Assembly: GCA_038250675.1 (NCBI GenBank)
Contig: JBBSCB010000010.1
Span: 26,956-90,955, forward strand
Source of the DNA: JAICUF01 sp038250675
GTDB lineage: Bacteria > Gemmatimonadota > Gemmatimonadetes > Gemmatimonadales > GWC2-71-9
DNA: 64,000 nucleotides
Direction: 5' to 3'
The position numbers and the translations under genes were made by a program. Below are positions 24,639 through 33,257 of the stretch, piece by piece (position 1 is the stretch's first letter; every line of letters begins with the position of its first letter). Below the pieces are notes generated by a model. It ran no database searches and had not been told where the DNA came from. It was given only the letters and a program-made list of their open reading frames with translations.

Positions 24639-25423
24639 CACCCGCAACGCACACCGCGGCACTCGACGGCAGGGTCGCCATCGTCACCGGCGGCAACAGC
24701 GGCATCGGTCGCGCCATCGTTCTGGCCCTGGCCCGGCGGGGCGCCGCCGTCGTGGTGGACTACGTGGCCCATCCCGACGCGACCGATGCCGTCGAACGGG
24801 AGGTCGCGGCGCTTGGCGCCCGCGTCACCGCCGTCAAGGCGGACGTGAGCCAGGTACCCGACCTGCAGCGGCTCATTGATGCGACGGTCACGGCATTCGG
24901 CCGACTGGACATCATGGTCAACAACGCGGGCGTCGAGACCCGGACCTCCGTCCTGGAGACGACCGAGGCGGACTACGATCGCGTCCTCGCGATCAATCTC
25001 AAAAGTGCGTTCTTCGGCACCCAGCTCGCGGCCCGGCAGATGATCACACAGGGCGGCGGCGGGAGGATCCTCAACATCAGTTCGGTGCACGAGGACTGGC
25101 CGATGCCCGGCAACGCGCCGTACTGCCTGTCCAAGGGCGGCATGCGGATGCTGACGCGCACGGCGGGCGTCGAGCTGGCGCCGCACGGCATCCTGGTAGT
25201 CGGCGTCGGACCGGGCGCGGTGGCCACGCCGATCAACCGCGGCACGATGGGCGATCCGGCCCTCCTGAAGAAGCTCGACGCCGCCATCCCCCTGGGCCGG
25301 ATGGCCAAGCCGGAGGAGGTGGCCGAGGTGGTGGCGTTTCTTGCCGGGGATGGCGCCGCCTACATGACGGCCACGACGGTGTTCGTCGACGGCGGCATCA
25401 TGCAGGGCAGCCCGGGCCTCTGA
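24635..25423 (+). CDS. SDR-family oxidoreductase (glucose 1-dehydrogenase-like)
   Basis: A 262-residue SDR with TGGNSGIG, NNAG, a Ser in NISSV and YCLSKGG as catalytic block. The C-terminal half (PGAVATPIN and FVDGGIM) resembles annotated glucose 1-dehydrogenases. Activity on sugars is plausible because two glycoside hydrolase genes follow, but this is inference. Its ATG overlaps the pump stop as ATGA, an odd coupling of metal efflux to sugar genes. Confidence 0.9.
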   Translation: MTPATHTAALDGRVAIVTGGNSGIGRAIVLALARRGAAVVVDYVAHPDATDAVEREVAALGARVTAVKADVSQVPDLQRLIDATVTAFGRLDIMVNNAGVETRTSVLETTEADYDRVLAINLKSAFFGTQLAARQMITQGGGGRILNISSVHEDWPMPGNAPYCLSKGGMRMLTRTAGVELAPHGILVVGVGPGAVATPINRGTMGDPALLKKLDAAIPLGRMAKPEEVAEVVAFLAGDGAAYMTATTVFVDGGIMQGSPGL

Positions 25424-25438
25424 CCGGCCCCCATCATC

Positions 25439-26932
25439 ATGTCGACACGCGCCGCTCACCCCGCACGGACCGCCCAGTTCACCTGCCGCACCTCCGCCCG
25501 CGCCACGCCGCTGCCTCACGTCTGGGAGCATACCGTCGGCAGCGGGCACGCCACACTCGGGCTGCGCGCGGACTGGCAGCAGCAACTGCGCCGCTGTCAC
25601 GAGGAGCTGGGGTTCCGCCACGTGAGGTTCCACGGCATCCTCAGCGACGACATGGGGACGTTGATGGACGAGCAGGACGTCCTGCTCTACTCGTTCTTCA
25701 ACGCCGACCAGATCTGCGATTTTCTCGTGTCGATCGGCATGAAGCCGTTTGTCGAGCTGAGCTTCATGCCGTCCACGCTCTCCTCCGGCGGCACCACCGT
25801 GTTCCGCTACGCCGCCAATGTGACTCCGCCAAGGAGTTACGCCGCATGGGCGGAGCTTATCACGCGGCTCCTCAGCCACTGGGTGGCCCGATACGGCGTG
25901 GAGGAGGTGCGGACCTGGTTCTTCGAGGTGTGGAACGAGCCCAACCTGAAGGCGTTCTGGACCGGCACGCAGGCCGACTACTTCCGCCTCTACCGGGTCA
26001 CCGCACGGGCCATCAAACACGTCGACCGCCACCTCCGGGTGGGTGGACCCGCCACCGCGAGCAACGCATGGATACCGGCGTTCCTCGATTTCTGCCGGCG
26101 GGCGCACGTCCCGGCCGATTTCGTCAGCACCCACCACTACCCCACCGACGCGCTGGGCTCGATCGGTGAGGACACCGAAACGCAGCTCGCAGAGAGCACG
26201 CGAAGCATCCTGCGAACCTGGGCGCGAAAGACGCACCGCCAGGCGCGGGGCAAGCCGGTGTACTACACCGAATGGAGTTCCTCGTCCAACCCGCGCGACC
26301 ACCTCCACGACGAGCCGTACGCGGCCGCCGTGATCATCAAGACGATGCTCGAGGCCCGCGGCCTCGTGAACGGGTACAGCTACTGGACGTTCAGTGACAT
26401 CTTCGTGGAGAACTACATGCCGGGGACCGAATTCCAGGGTGGATTCGGGCTCCTGACCCTTCACGGCATCGCCAAGCCGGCCTATCGCGCCTTCGAGCTG
26501 CTGCACCGGCTCGGCGATCACGCCCTGCCCGTCCGCGGCACCCACCCAACGGTTGACGTCTGGGTCGTCCGCGGCGACGGGACCGTGACCGTTCTGGCGA
26601 TGAACCACGCCCTCCCCCGGCATCCCATCAAAACCGAATCGGTCCACGTCCGCCTCACCCGCCTCGCGGCGCCGCAACGGTCCTACCTCGAGCGAATCGA
26701 CGACGGTCATGCCAACGCCAAACGCCTCTGGATCGAGATGGGATCGCCCGACCTGCCGACCCCACGTGAAGTCGAGCAATTGCACGTCGCGTCCGAGCTG
26801 GTGCAGGAGCCGGCACCCTGCAGATATGCGTCCGGCACACTGGACCTGCGCGTGACGATCCCTCCGCAAGGCATCGTGGCCATCACCATTGAGCTGGCCC
26901 CGGAGCGAGCCGGGCGGACGGCTCCGTCGTGA
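25439..26932 (+). CDS. Glycoside hydrolase family 39 (beta-xylosidase-like)
   Basis: A 497-residue enzyme with no signal peptide, so probably cytoplasmic. The GH39 acid/base lies in EVWNEPNLKAFW (E167) and the nucleophile in YYTEWSSSSNP (E278). SYWTFSDIF and GGFGLLTLHGIAKPAY are further family marks. A beta-rich C-terminal domain follows. GH39 members are retaining beta-xylosidases, iduronidases or related; the substrate here is not determined. The next gene begins in its stop codon (GTGA). Confidence 0.93.
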   Translation: MSTRAAHPARTAQFTCRTSARATPLPHVWEHTVGSGHATLGLRADWQQQLRRCHEELGFRHVRFHGILSDDMGTLMDEQDVLLYSFFNADQICDFLVSIGMKPFVELSFMPSTLSSGGTTVFRYAANVTPPRSYAAWAELITRLLSHWVARYGVEEVRTWFFEVWNEPNLKAFWTGTQADYFRLYRVTARAIKHVDRHLRVGGPATASNAWIPAFLDFCRRAHVPADFVSTHHYPTDALGSIGEDTETQLAESTRSILRTWARKTHRQARGKPVYYTEWSSSSNPRDHLHDEPYAAAVIIKTMLEARGLVNGYSYWTFSDIFVENYMPGTEFQGGFGLLTLHGIAKPAYRAFELLHRLGDHALPVRGTHPTVDVWVVRGDGTVTVLAMNHALPRHPIKTESVHVRLTRLAAPQRSYLERIDDGHANAKRLWIEMGSPDLPTPREVEQLHVASELVQEPAPCRYASGTLDLRVTIPPQGIVAITIELAPERAGRTAPS

Positions 26933-28233
26933 GCAGCGCCGCGCCGGACTCGGCGCTGCTCGAAACGCTGCAACGCGAGAGCTTCGGCTACTTCCTGCAC
27001 GAAGCCAATCCGGACAACGGCCTCATCCGCGACAAGACTGCGCGCGACGCGCCGGCGAGCATCGCCGCCGTCGGCCTCGCGCTCTCGGCCTACCCGGTCG
27101 GCGTCGAGCGCGGATTCATGCGCCGCGAGCATGCCGTCGAGCGTACCCTCGCGACCCTGCGATTCTTCCACCGGAGCGAGCAGGGGCCCGGTCCCGATGC
27201 CACGGGGTATCAGGGGTTCTACTACCACTTTCTCGACATGACGAGCGGACGGCGGGTCTGGAACTGCGAGCTGTCCACCGTCGACTCCGCCTTCCTCCTG
27301 GCCGGCATGCTGACCGCCGCACAGTACTTCTCGGCCGCAACGCCGGACGAGACGGAAATCCGTGCACTGGCAGATGAGCTCTACCGGCGCGCCGACTGGA
27401 ACTGGGCCCGGAACGACGGCCTCACCGTCACCATGGGCTGGAAACCGGAGTCGGGGTTTCTGCCGTATCGCTGGCGGGGGTATGACGAGGCGCTGTTCCT
27501 CTACCTGCTTGGGTTGGGCTCGCCCACGTTCGCGCTTCCTGAGGCGAGCTACACCGAGTGGACCGCCACCTACGAGTGGCGCGAGCTCTATGGCCAGGCG
27601 GTGCTGCACGCCGGGCCGCTGTTCACCCACCAGATCTCGCACCTCTGGGTGGACTTCCGCGGGATCCAGGACGAATACATGCGCGGTCGCCGGAGCGACT
27701 ATTTCGAGAACAGCCGTCGCGCGGCCCGGATCCAGCGCCAGTATGCGATCGAGAATCCCGCCGGATTCGCCGGCTACGGACCGACGTGCTGGGGCATCAC
27801 GGCGAGCGACGGGCCGGGACCGGCCGTGCGTACGGTGGCGGGACAGGAGCGATGCTACTACGGATACGTGGCGCGCGGGGTGCCGGACGGACCCGATGAC
27901 GGGAGCGTGGCGCCGTGGGCAGTGGTCGCGTCGCTCCCCTTTGCCCCGGAGATCGTGGGACCGGCACTGGTGTACTTCGAGGAACTGAAGCTCCGCGAGC
28001 GGAACCCGTACGGCTTCAAGGCGACGTTCAATCCCACCTTCCCCGATTCGGTCGACCCGTCCCACTGCTGGGTCTCCCCGTTTCACTTCGGCATCAACGA
28101 GGGTCCGGTCGTCCTGATGATCGAGAACGCGCGCTCGGGGCTGCTCTGGCGACTCATGCGGACGTGCCCCTATCTCGTCACGGGACTCCGGCGGGCGGGA
28201 TTTCGCGGCGGGTGGCTCGCGCAGGCGGACTAG
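26929..28233 (+). CDS. Glucoamylase-family (COG5368/GH144-like) glycoside hydrolase
   Basis: A 434-residue (alpha/alpha)6-barrel-type protein. Typical marks: ESFGYFLHEANPDNGL, GYQGFYYHFLD, ELSTVDSAFLLAG, HQISHLWVDFRGIQD, DYFENSRRA and CWGITASDGPG. Characterised members of GH144 cleave beta-1,2-glucan, but specificity cannot be read here. No signal peptide is visible. The GTG start overlaps the GH39 stop codon, so the two hydrolases probably act on one glycan in sequence. Confidence 0.9.
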   Translation: MSSAAPDSALLETLQRESFGYFLHEANPDNGLIRDKTARDAPASIAAVGLALSAYPVGVERGFMRREHAVERTLATLRFFHRSEQGPGPDATGYQGFYYHFLDMTSGRRVWNCELSTVDSAFLLAGMLTAAQYFSAATPDETEIRALADELYRRADWNWARNDGLTVTMGWKPESGFLPYRWRGYDEALFLYLLGLGSPTFALPEASYTEWTATYEWRELYGQAVLHAGPLFTHQISHLWVDFRGIQDEYMRGRRSDYFENSRRAARIQRQYAIENPAGFAGYGPTCWGITASDGPGPAVRTVAGQERCYYGYVARGVPDGPDDGSVAPWAVVASLPFAPEIVGPALVYFEELKLRERNPYGFKATFNPTFPDSVDPSHCWVSPFHFGINEGPVVLMIENARSGLLWRLMRTCPYLVTGLRRAGFRGGWLAQAD

Positions 28234-28263
28234 AACGTCTCCACCGCGTGGTGTGAGACTCCC

Positions 28264-29754
28264 CTAGAACTTCGGCGCCCGCTTCCAGCCTGGCACCATC
28301 GGCGGCGGTGCGACCGCCTGCCGCCGGACCAGCTCGAGGTGCGGTGCCACCAGATCGGCCAGCTGCTGCGCGATCTCGACGTCGGCCTGCCCGAACATCG
28401 TGCTGTCCCCGCCGGTCAGGATCATCGCGCCGATACCCCGGCCGCCCACCCGGAGCGCCACGATCAGATCGGCCCGCCGCTCGGCGCGGACCGTGAGGTT
28501 GGGCACCTCGCCCCGCACCACCCGGCCCAGGCCGGTCCCGGCGACCGGGGTGAGCGGCAGATCGAGCAACGCGCGGCTCTCCCCCGGCGCCATGATCGCC
28601 ACCCGGTCCTCCTCGTTCAGGATCAGCGCAAAGTGCAGCCGCTCGAAGCCCAGCACCGCGGCGGCTTCCACCGCCACGCGGCGCGTCGCTTCCGCCGGGT
28701 CCGCGGTGGCCGCCAGCACGCCGGCCAGGCGACCCAGGTGCGCGGGCACCGCACGCAGCGTTGCCAGATGGCTCCGCACGATCTTCAGGTGACCGGCGGC
28801 CACGCATCCCTCGACCCGCATCGCCACGATCGGCCCGAGCGCCGCGAGGAGCGCCGCATCCGCCTCGGTGTAGCGTGCGGGCTCCGCCGATCCGAACAGC
28901 AGGCAGCCCACCGCCCGCCCACCGATAGCCAGCCACATCCCCACCACCGACCGCATGACCTCGCCTTCCGCCGACGGGGGAAACGAGGGCGCGGCACCGA
29001 CGTCATCCCGCAGCACCGTCTCGCCGGTGCCGAACAGCGCCGGCACATCCAGCTCCGCGCGGCTCAGCACCAGATCGGGATCGCTCCAGAGCGGCCCGCC
29101 CGGATGCTCACCGAGACGGTACCACTGCTCGGCTGACGTGCCGGGCACCAGCAGTTCAACCCGGTCCGCCGGCACGAACGGCGCGAGCGCGCTCCGGATG
29201 CCGGACGCGATCTCCCGCGATGTCCCGGCCGATGCGACTGACCGCGCCACCGCCGCAAGCGCGGCCGCCTCGCGATCAACGGCTCCGCCGGCCGGTTCCG
29301 GCGGCAGCCCCCAGCGGCGCGCCATGGGCGTGAACATCGGCACCAGCGCGTCCGCCACCGACTGAGCAATGGCGCGATCGTGCTCCCCGTAGATCCCCGG
29401 CTGCAGCGCCGCAAACAGGAGGAGGCCCACGGCGCCGGATTCGGTCCGGATGACGACGGCCATGACCGACGGGTATCCGGCGTCGCGAATGATCTCTTCG
29501 AGCGAATCGAGTTGAGGACGGGTGATGTCGGGCGGGACCGGAACGGTGAGCTGATCGGCGGCCAACGCCGCCGGCGCGATCAACTCGACGCCGCCCCGGG
29601 TCGGATAGAGCCAGACGCCGAGCAGGTCGTGCGGCAGCTCCACCGACACGACGTTCGAGAGCGCGAGGTACCACATCTCGAGCGTCTCGGCGTCGGTCGC
29701 GTCTTCGCCGGAGCGAAGCAGCGGGACGAGCGGGAGGCCAGCGTCGGGGGACAT
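28264..29754 (-). CDS. Triple GAF-domain protein
   Basis: A 496-residue soluble protein made of three GAF-like units (about residues 20-145, 160-310 and 325-475). Each ends in a G-x-G/L-L-hydrophobic strand and an acidic helix (VGLLLFAALQPGIYGEHD, VGCLLFGSAEPARYTEAD and IGAMILTGGDSTMFGQAD are parallel). There is no output domain such as kinase, GGDEF or HTH. The role is probably sensing, with a partner elsewhere. It stands alone, convergent with the GH144-like gene and divergent from the copper operon. Confidence 0.85.
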   Translation of the reverse strand: MSPDAGLPLVPLLRSGEDATDAETLEMWYLALSNVVSVELPHDLLGVWLYPTRGGVELIAPAALAADQLTVPVPPDITRPQLDSLEEIIRDAGYPSVMAVVIRTESGAVGLLLFAALQPGIYGEHDRAIAQSVADALVPMFTPMARRWGLPPEPAGGAVDREAAALAAVARSVASAGTSREIASGIRSALAPFVPADRVELLVPGTSAEQWYRLGEHPGGPLWSDPDLVLSRAELDVPALFGTGETVLRDDVGAAPSFPPSAEGEVMRSVVGMWLAIGGRAVGCLLFGSAEPARYTEADAALLAALGPIVAMRVEGCVAAGHLKIVRSHLATLRAVPAHLGRLAGVLAATADPAEATRRVAVEAAAVLGFERLHFALILNEEDRVAIMAPGESRALLDLPLTPVAGTGLGRVVRGEVPNLTVRAERRADLIVALRVGGRGIGAMILTGGDSTMFGQADVEIAQQLADLVAPHLELVRRQAVAPPPMVPGWKRAPKF

Positions 29755-29940
29755 GACGGCACGGAAAGCAGGAGCCGTGCCGCCGGCGGCGTCAACCTGC
29801 GGGGCGGTAAATCATTCTGCGCAGGCGCGTTACCAGCCCTCCAACGAGGGCGCTGAGCCGGGCGGACAAAGGACTTAGGTGCCGCTCACGCCAGGAAATG
29901 CGCCGCCAGCGTGCCCGCGGGGCGCAAATGCCTCGCTCCG

Positions 29941-29969
29941 TTGACATACCCCACCCCCCTATATATACT
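29941..29969 (+). promoter_or_regulatory. Consensus sigma70 promoter with CsoR-type operator in the spacer (copper operon)
   Basis: A perfect -35 TTGACA (29941-29946) and -10 TATACT (29964-29969) are separated by 17 bases. The spacer contains a C-tract, TACCCCACCCCCCTATA, like operators of the CsoR/RcnR/FrmR family. A CsoR-like repressor is encoded at the end of the same operon, so copper-relieved autoregulation is likely. The start site would be near 29976. The rest of 29755-30036 shows nothing else clear. Confidence 0.8.
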
Positions 29970-30036
29970 GCCTTGTAGCTACCGTGAATTGCGGCAGCCA
30001 CCGTACGCAATCTCCACCCGGAAGCCCAGGTCAGTC

Positions 30037-30240
30037 ATGAGACAGATCACGATGCACATCGAAGGCATGAGCTGCGGCCACTGCCTCAATGCCGTCAATC
30101 AGGCGCTCGCGGCCGTGCCCGGCGTCGCCATCGAGTCGGTCCAGATCGGACGCGCCACGGTTCGCTTCGACGATGCACTGACCACCACAGAACAGATCGT
30201 CCAGGCCGTCTCGGATGCGGGGTACAAGGCCGCGGTATGA
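30037..30240 (+). CDS. copZ: CopZ-like copper chaperone (HMA domain)
   Basis: A 67-residue single heavy-metal-associated domain. The copper-binding motif is GMSCGHC (C13 and C16), with the usual C-terminal DAGYKA. It would pass Cu(I) to the N-terminal domain of the CopA ATPase. The ATG at 30037 is the first in the domain frame; an upstream ORF extension has no homology. The cupredoxin gene begins in its stop codon (ATGA). Confidence 0.92.
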   Translation: MRQITMHIEGMSCGHCLNAVNQALAAVPGVAIESVQIGRATVRFDDALTTTEQIVQAVSDAGYKAAV

Positions 30241-30626
30241 GCGCCCTGGAGGTGGCCATCACCATCGGCGGCATCGCCGCCATCGCGTGGGTCAACTGGT
30301 ACTTCTTCCTGGCCGGCCAGGCCGCGGTGAGCGCAGGCGGCACCGACGTGCAGCGGCTTCGCGTCGTGGTCCGGGGCGGCTACACCCCGTCGGTCGTCCG
30401 CGTGCAGGCCGGCCGGCCCGTGCGGCTCGACTTCTACCGGGACGAGACCAGCGGTTGCACCGAAGAGGTCGTGTTTCCCGACTTTCAGATCCGCACCTTC
30501 CTGCCGGCGCACGAGACGACGGCGGTGGAGTTCACACCGGGAGAGCCGGGCACCCACGAGTTCACCTGCGGCATGGGGATGGTGCGCGGGCGGCTGATCG
30601 TGGAGCCGGCTGGAGCGGCCACATGA
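30237..30626 (+). CDS. Membrane-anchored cupredoxin-domain protein
   Basis: A 129-residue protein with one N-terminal helix (about residues 5-27) and a cupredoxin domain facing the periplasm. The likely copper ligands lie in SGCTEEVVFPDF and the C-terminal FTCGMGMVRG segment (Cys and Met). The same domain is found fused to some copper ATPases; here it is a separate gene overlapping copZ and copA by 4 bases each. It may buffer or receive copper on the outer face. Confidence 0.87.
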   Translation: MSALEVAITIGGIAAIAWVNWYFFLAGQAAVSAGGTDVQRLRVVVRGGYTPSVVRVQAGRPVRLDFYRDETSGCTEEVVFPDFQIRTFLPAHETTAVEFTPGEPGTHEFTCGMGMVRGRLIVEPAGAAT

Positions 30627-32881
30627 CCGCGGTGCAATCACCGGAAACCTGCACCATCCCGGTCAGCGGGATGACATGTGCCGCGTGCAGCGGGCGGGTG
30701 CAGCGCACCCTTGAGCGGACCCCAGGGGTTGCGTCCGCCGCGGTCAATCTGATGACCGGTGACGCGACGGTGGCATACGACCCGTCGGCAACGTCACCCA
30801 CGCAACTGGTGGAGACGATCCGCGGCACCGGCTACGGCGCCGAGCTCCCGGTGCCGGCGCGGGAGGCGGGCGACGCGATGGAGCAGCGCGAGGCCGCCCG
30901 TCGCACCGAAATGCATGAACTGACCCGCAAGCTGGCCGTGAGTGTCGTCGCAGCCGTTGCGACGATGGTGCTCGGCATGGTCCTGCACGGCATGACCGAC
31001 CTGGGCCGGTACGTATTGCTGGCCCTGACGCTGCCGGTGGTGGGCTGGGCCGGACGCCATTTCTATGTGCGGGCGTGGACGGCGTTCCGCCACCACACCG
31101 CGGACATGAACACACTGATCGCGCTGGGCACCGGCGCGGCGTTCCTCATGAGCCTCGTGGCGACGCTCGCGCCCGGCTGGCTCGCAGCGCGCGGTGTCGC
31201 GCCCGACGTGTACTACGAGGCGGTGTCGACGATCATCGCGCTCATCCTGCTCGGCAACCTGCTCGAGGCACGGGCCCGGGGGCGCACGTCGGATGCGATC
31301 CGGAAGCTGGCCGGACTGCGGCCGTCCACGGCGCGGGTGCTCCGCGACGGCACCGAGCGGGACGTGCCGCTCGGCGAGCTTCGCGTCGGCGACGAAGTGC
31401 TGGTGCGGCCCGGCGAGAAGGTGCCGGCGGACGGCACGGTGCTCGAAGGCACCACGACCATCGATGAATCGATGCTCACGGGCGAGCCGGCGCCGGTGGC
31501 CAAGCACGCCGGCGATCAGGTCGTGGGTGCCACACTCAACCGGAGCGGCGCCGTGCGCTTCCGGGTGGATCGGCTGGGCCAGGACACGGTGCTTGCGCAA
31601 ATCATCCGGCTGGTGGAGCAGGCGCAGGGATCCAAGGCGCCGATCCAGCGGCTGGCCGACCGGATCTCGGCGGTGTTTGTGCCGGTGGTGATCAGCATCG
31701 CGGTCGCCACGTTCGTGCTCTGGTACGACCTGGGCCCCGCGCCGGCGTATCTGCACGCGCTGATTGCGGCCGTCACGGTGCTGGTCATCGCCTGTCCCTG
31801 CGCCATGGGACTCGCGGTCCCCACCGCCGTCATGGTGGCGACCGGCCGCGGCGCCGAGATGGGCGTGCTGGTCAAGGGCGGTGAAGCGCTGGAGCGGGCC
31901 GGTGATCTGGACGTCGTCGTGCTCGACAAGACCGGCACGATCACGGAGGGGCGGCCGGCGGTGACCGACCGGCTGGGACCCAAGCCGGATGAAGCGGTGC
32001 GCCTGGCCGCCGCAGTGGAACGCTCAAGCGAGCACCCGCTGGCCGAGGCGATCATCGCGGCGGCGGGCTCGACGGCGATCCCGTCCGTACAGGAGTTTGC
32101 CGGCGTCACCGGTCATGGCGTCACGGGCATGGTGGAGGGACGTCGCGTGGCGGTCGGCAACCGCCGCCTGATGGAGCGGGAGCGGGTGGACATTTCGGCG
32201 GTCGAGGCCGACGCGGCGCGGCTGGCAAAGGACGCGCGGACGCCGGTCTACGTGGCGGCGGACGGGCACCTCATCGGACTCCTGGGTGTGGCCGATCCGA
32301 TCAAGTCCACCAGCGCCGCTGCCGTGACACGCCTCCGGGCGATGGGCCTCGACGTCGTGATGCTTACGGGCGATACCCAGGCCACGGCCGACGCTGTCGC
32401 GCGAGCGGTGGGCGTGGACCGCGTGGTGGCGGAAGTCCTGCCTGATCACAAGCTGGACGAGGTGCGCCGCCTGCAGGCAGCGGGACGGGTCGTGGCGATG
32501 GTGGGCGACGGACTAAACGACGCACCGGCGCTGGCGGCCGCGGACGTGGGGATCGCGAGCGGCACCGGGACCGACATCGCGATGGAGAGCGGCAGCATCA
32601 CGCTGATGCGGGGCGATCTGGGCGGCGTGCCGTTGGCCATCGCGCTGACGCGGCGGACGATGCGCGTGATCCGTCAGAACCTCTTCTGGGCCTTCGTCTA
32701 CAACGTCGTCGGCATCCCGATCGCAGCCGGTGCACTCTATCCCGTGCTGGGCCTCCGGCTCACGCCGACGATGGCGGCGGCCGCGATGGCGGTGAGCTCG
32801 GTGAGCGTGGTGACCAACAGTCTGCGGCTTCGCCGCTTTGGGCGTGACGCCGCCAGCGGCGCCGTCCCGGAAGGAGCGTGA
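30623..32881 (+). CDS. copA: Copper-translocating P1B-type ATPase
   Basis: A 752-residue Cu(I) exporter. An N-terminal HMA domain carries MTCAAC (C19, C22). The membrane CPC motif is in ACPCAMGLAVP, phosphorylation occurs at DKTGTITEG, the actuator loop includes TGEP, the nucleotide domain SEHPLAEA and the hinge GDGLNDAPALAAAD. Eight helices are expected. ATG 30623 overlaps the cupredoxin stop. The csoR gene starts one base after the stop codon. Confidence 0.96.
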   Translation: MTAVQSPETCTIPVSGMTCAACSGRVQRTLERTPGVASAAVNLMTGDATVAYDPSATSPTQLVETIRGTGYGAELPVPAREAGDAMEQREAARRTEMHELTRKLAVSVVAAVATMVLGMVLHGMTDLGRYVLLALTLPVVGWAGRHFYVRAWTAFRHHTADMNTLIALGTGAAFLMSLVATLAPGWLAARGVAPDVYYEAVSTIIALILLGNLLEARARGRTSDAIRKLAGLRPSTARVLRDGTERDVPLGELRVGDEVLVRPGEKVPADGTVLEGTTTIDESMLTGEPAPVAKHAGDQVVGATLNRSGAVRFRVDRLGQDTVLAQIIRLVEQAQGSKAPIQRLADRISAVFVPVVISIAVATFVLWYDLGPAPAYLHALIAAVTVLVIACPCAMGLAVPTAVMVATGRGAEMGVLVKGGEALERAGDLDVVVLDKTGTITEGRPAVTDRLGPKPDEAVRLAAAVERSSEHPLAEAIIAAAGSTAIPSVQEFAGVTGHGVTGMVEGRRVAVGNRRLMERERVDISAVEADAARLAKDARTPVYVAADGHLIGLLGVADPIKSTSAAAVTRLRAMGLDVVMLTGDTQATADAVARAVGVDRVVAEVLPDHKLDEVRRLQAAGRVVAMVGDGLNDAPALAAADVGIASGTGTDIAMESGSITLMRGDLGGVPLAIALTRRTMRVIRQNLFWAFVYNVVGIPIAAGALYPVLGLRLTPTMAAAAMAVSSVSVVTNSLRLRRFGRDAASGAVPEGA

Positions 32882-32882
32882 G

Positions 32883-33257
32883 ATGACCGACGAATCCCTG
32901 ACCGACGAGTCGCTGACCGGGGAGCCGGTGCCCGCGGCTTGCGCCTGCGGTGTCCGCCCCGGCGACGGCACCCATGCGGTGGGCGTGGACCCCGAGCTCA
33001 AGCGTGCGGTGGTGACGCGGCTTCGGCGGATCGAGGGCCAGGTCCGCGGCATCCAGAAGATGGTGGACGAGGAGCGCTACTGCGCCGACGTGCTGACTCA
33101 GATCTCATCGGTGCAGGAGGCACTGCGGGGGGTGGGACGGGCCATGCTGCAGAACCATCTGCGGCACTGTGCCAGCGCCGCTATCCGCTCGGGAGACGCG
33201 GCCCAGGCGGAGACGGTGTATCAGGAGATTGTGGAGCTGGCGTTCAAGGCGCGGTGA
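32883..33257 (+). CDS. csoR: CsoR-family copper-sensing repressor
   Basis: A 124-residue all-helical DUF156/CsoR protein. The core RLRRIEGQVRGIQKMVDEER is typical, with the Cu(I) ligand set in YCADVL (Cys) and NHLRHC (His, Cys). A 30-residue N-terminal extension contains an extra CAC. AAGGAG precedes the ATG. It probably represses the promoter at 29941-29969 and releases it on Cu(I). Its last 14 bases overlap the convergent MFS gene end. Confidence 0.92.
   Translation: MTDESLTDESLTGEPVPAACACGVRPGDGTHAVGVDPELKRAVVTRLRRIEGQVRGIQKMVDEERYCADVLTQISSVQEALRGVGRAMLQNHLRHCASAAIRSGDAAQAETVYQEIVELAFKAR

Noticed and set aside
24365..26869. 834-codon minus-strand open frame
   Set aside because: It covers the end of the RND pump, the SDR and the GH39 gene in antisense; all three are well supported on the other strand.
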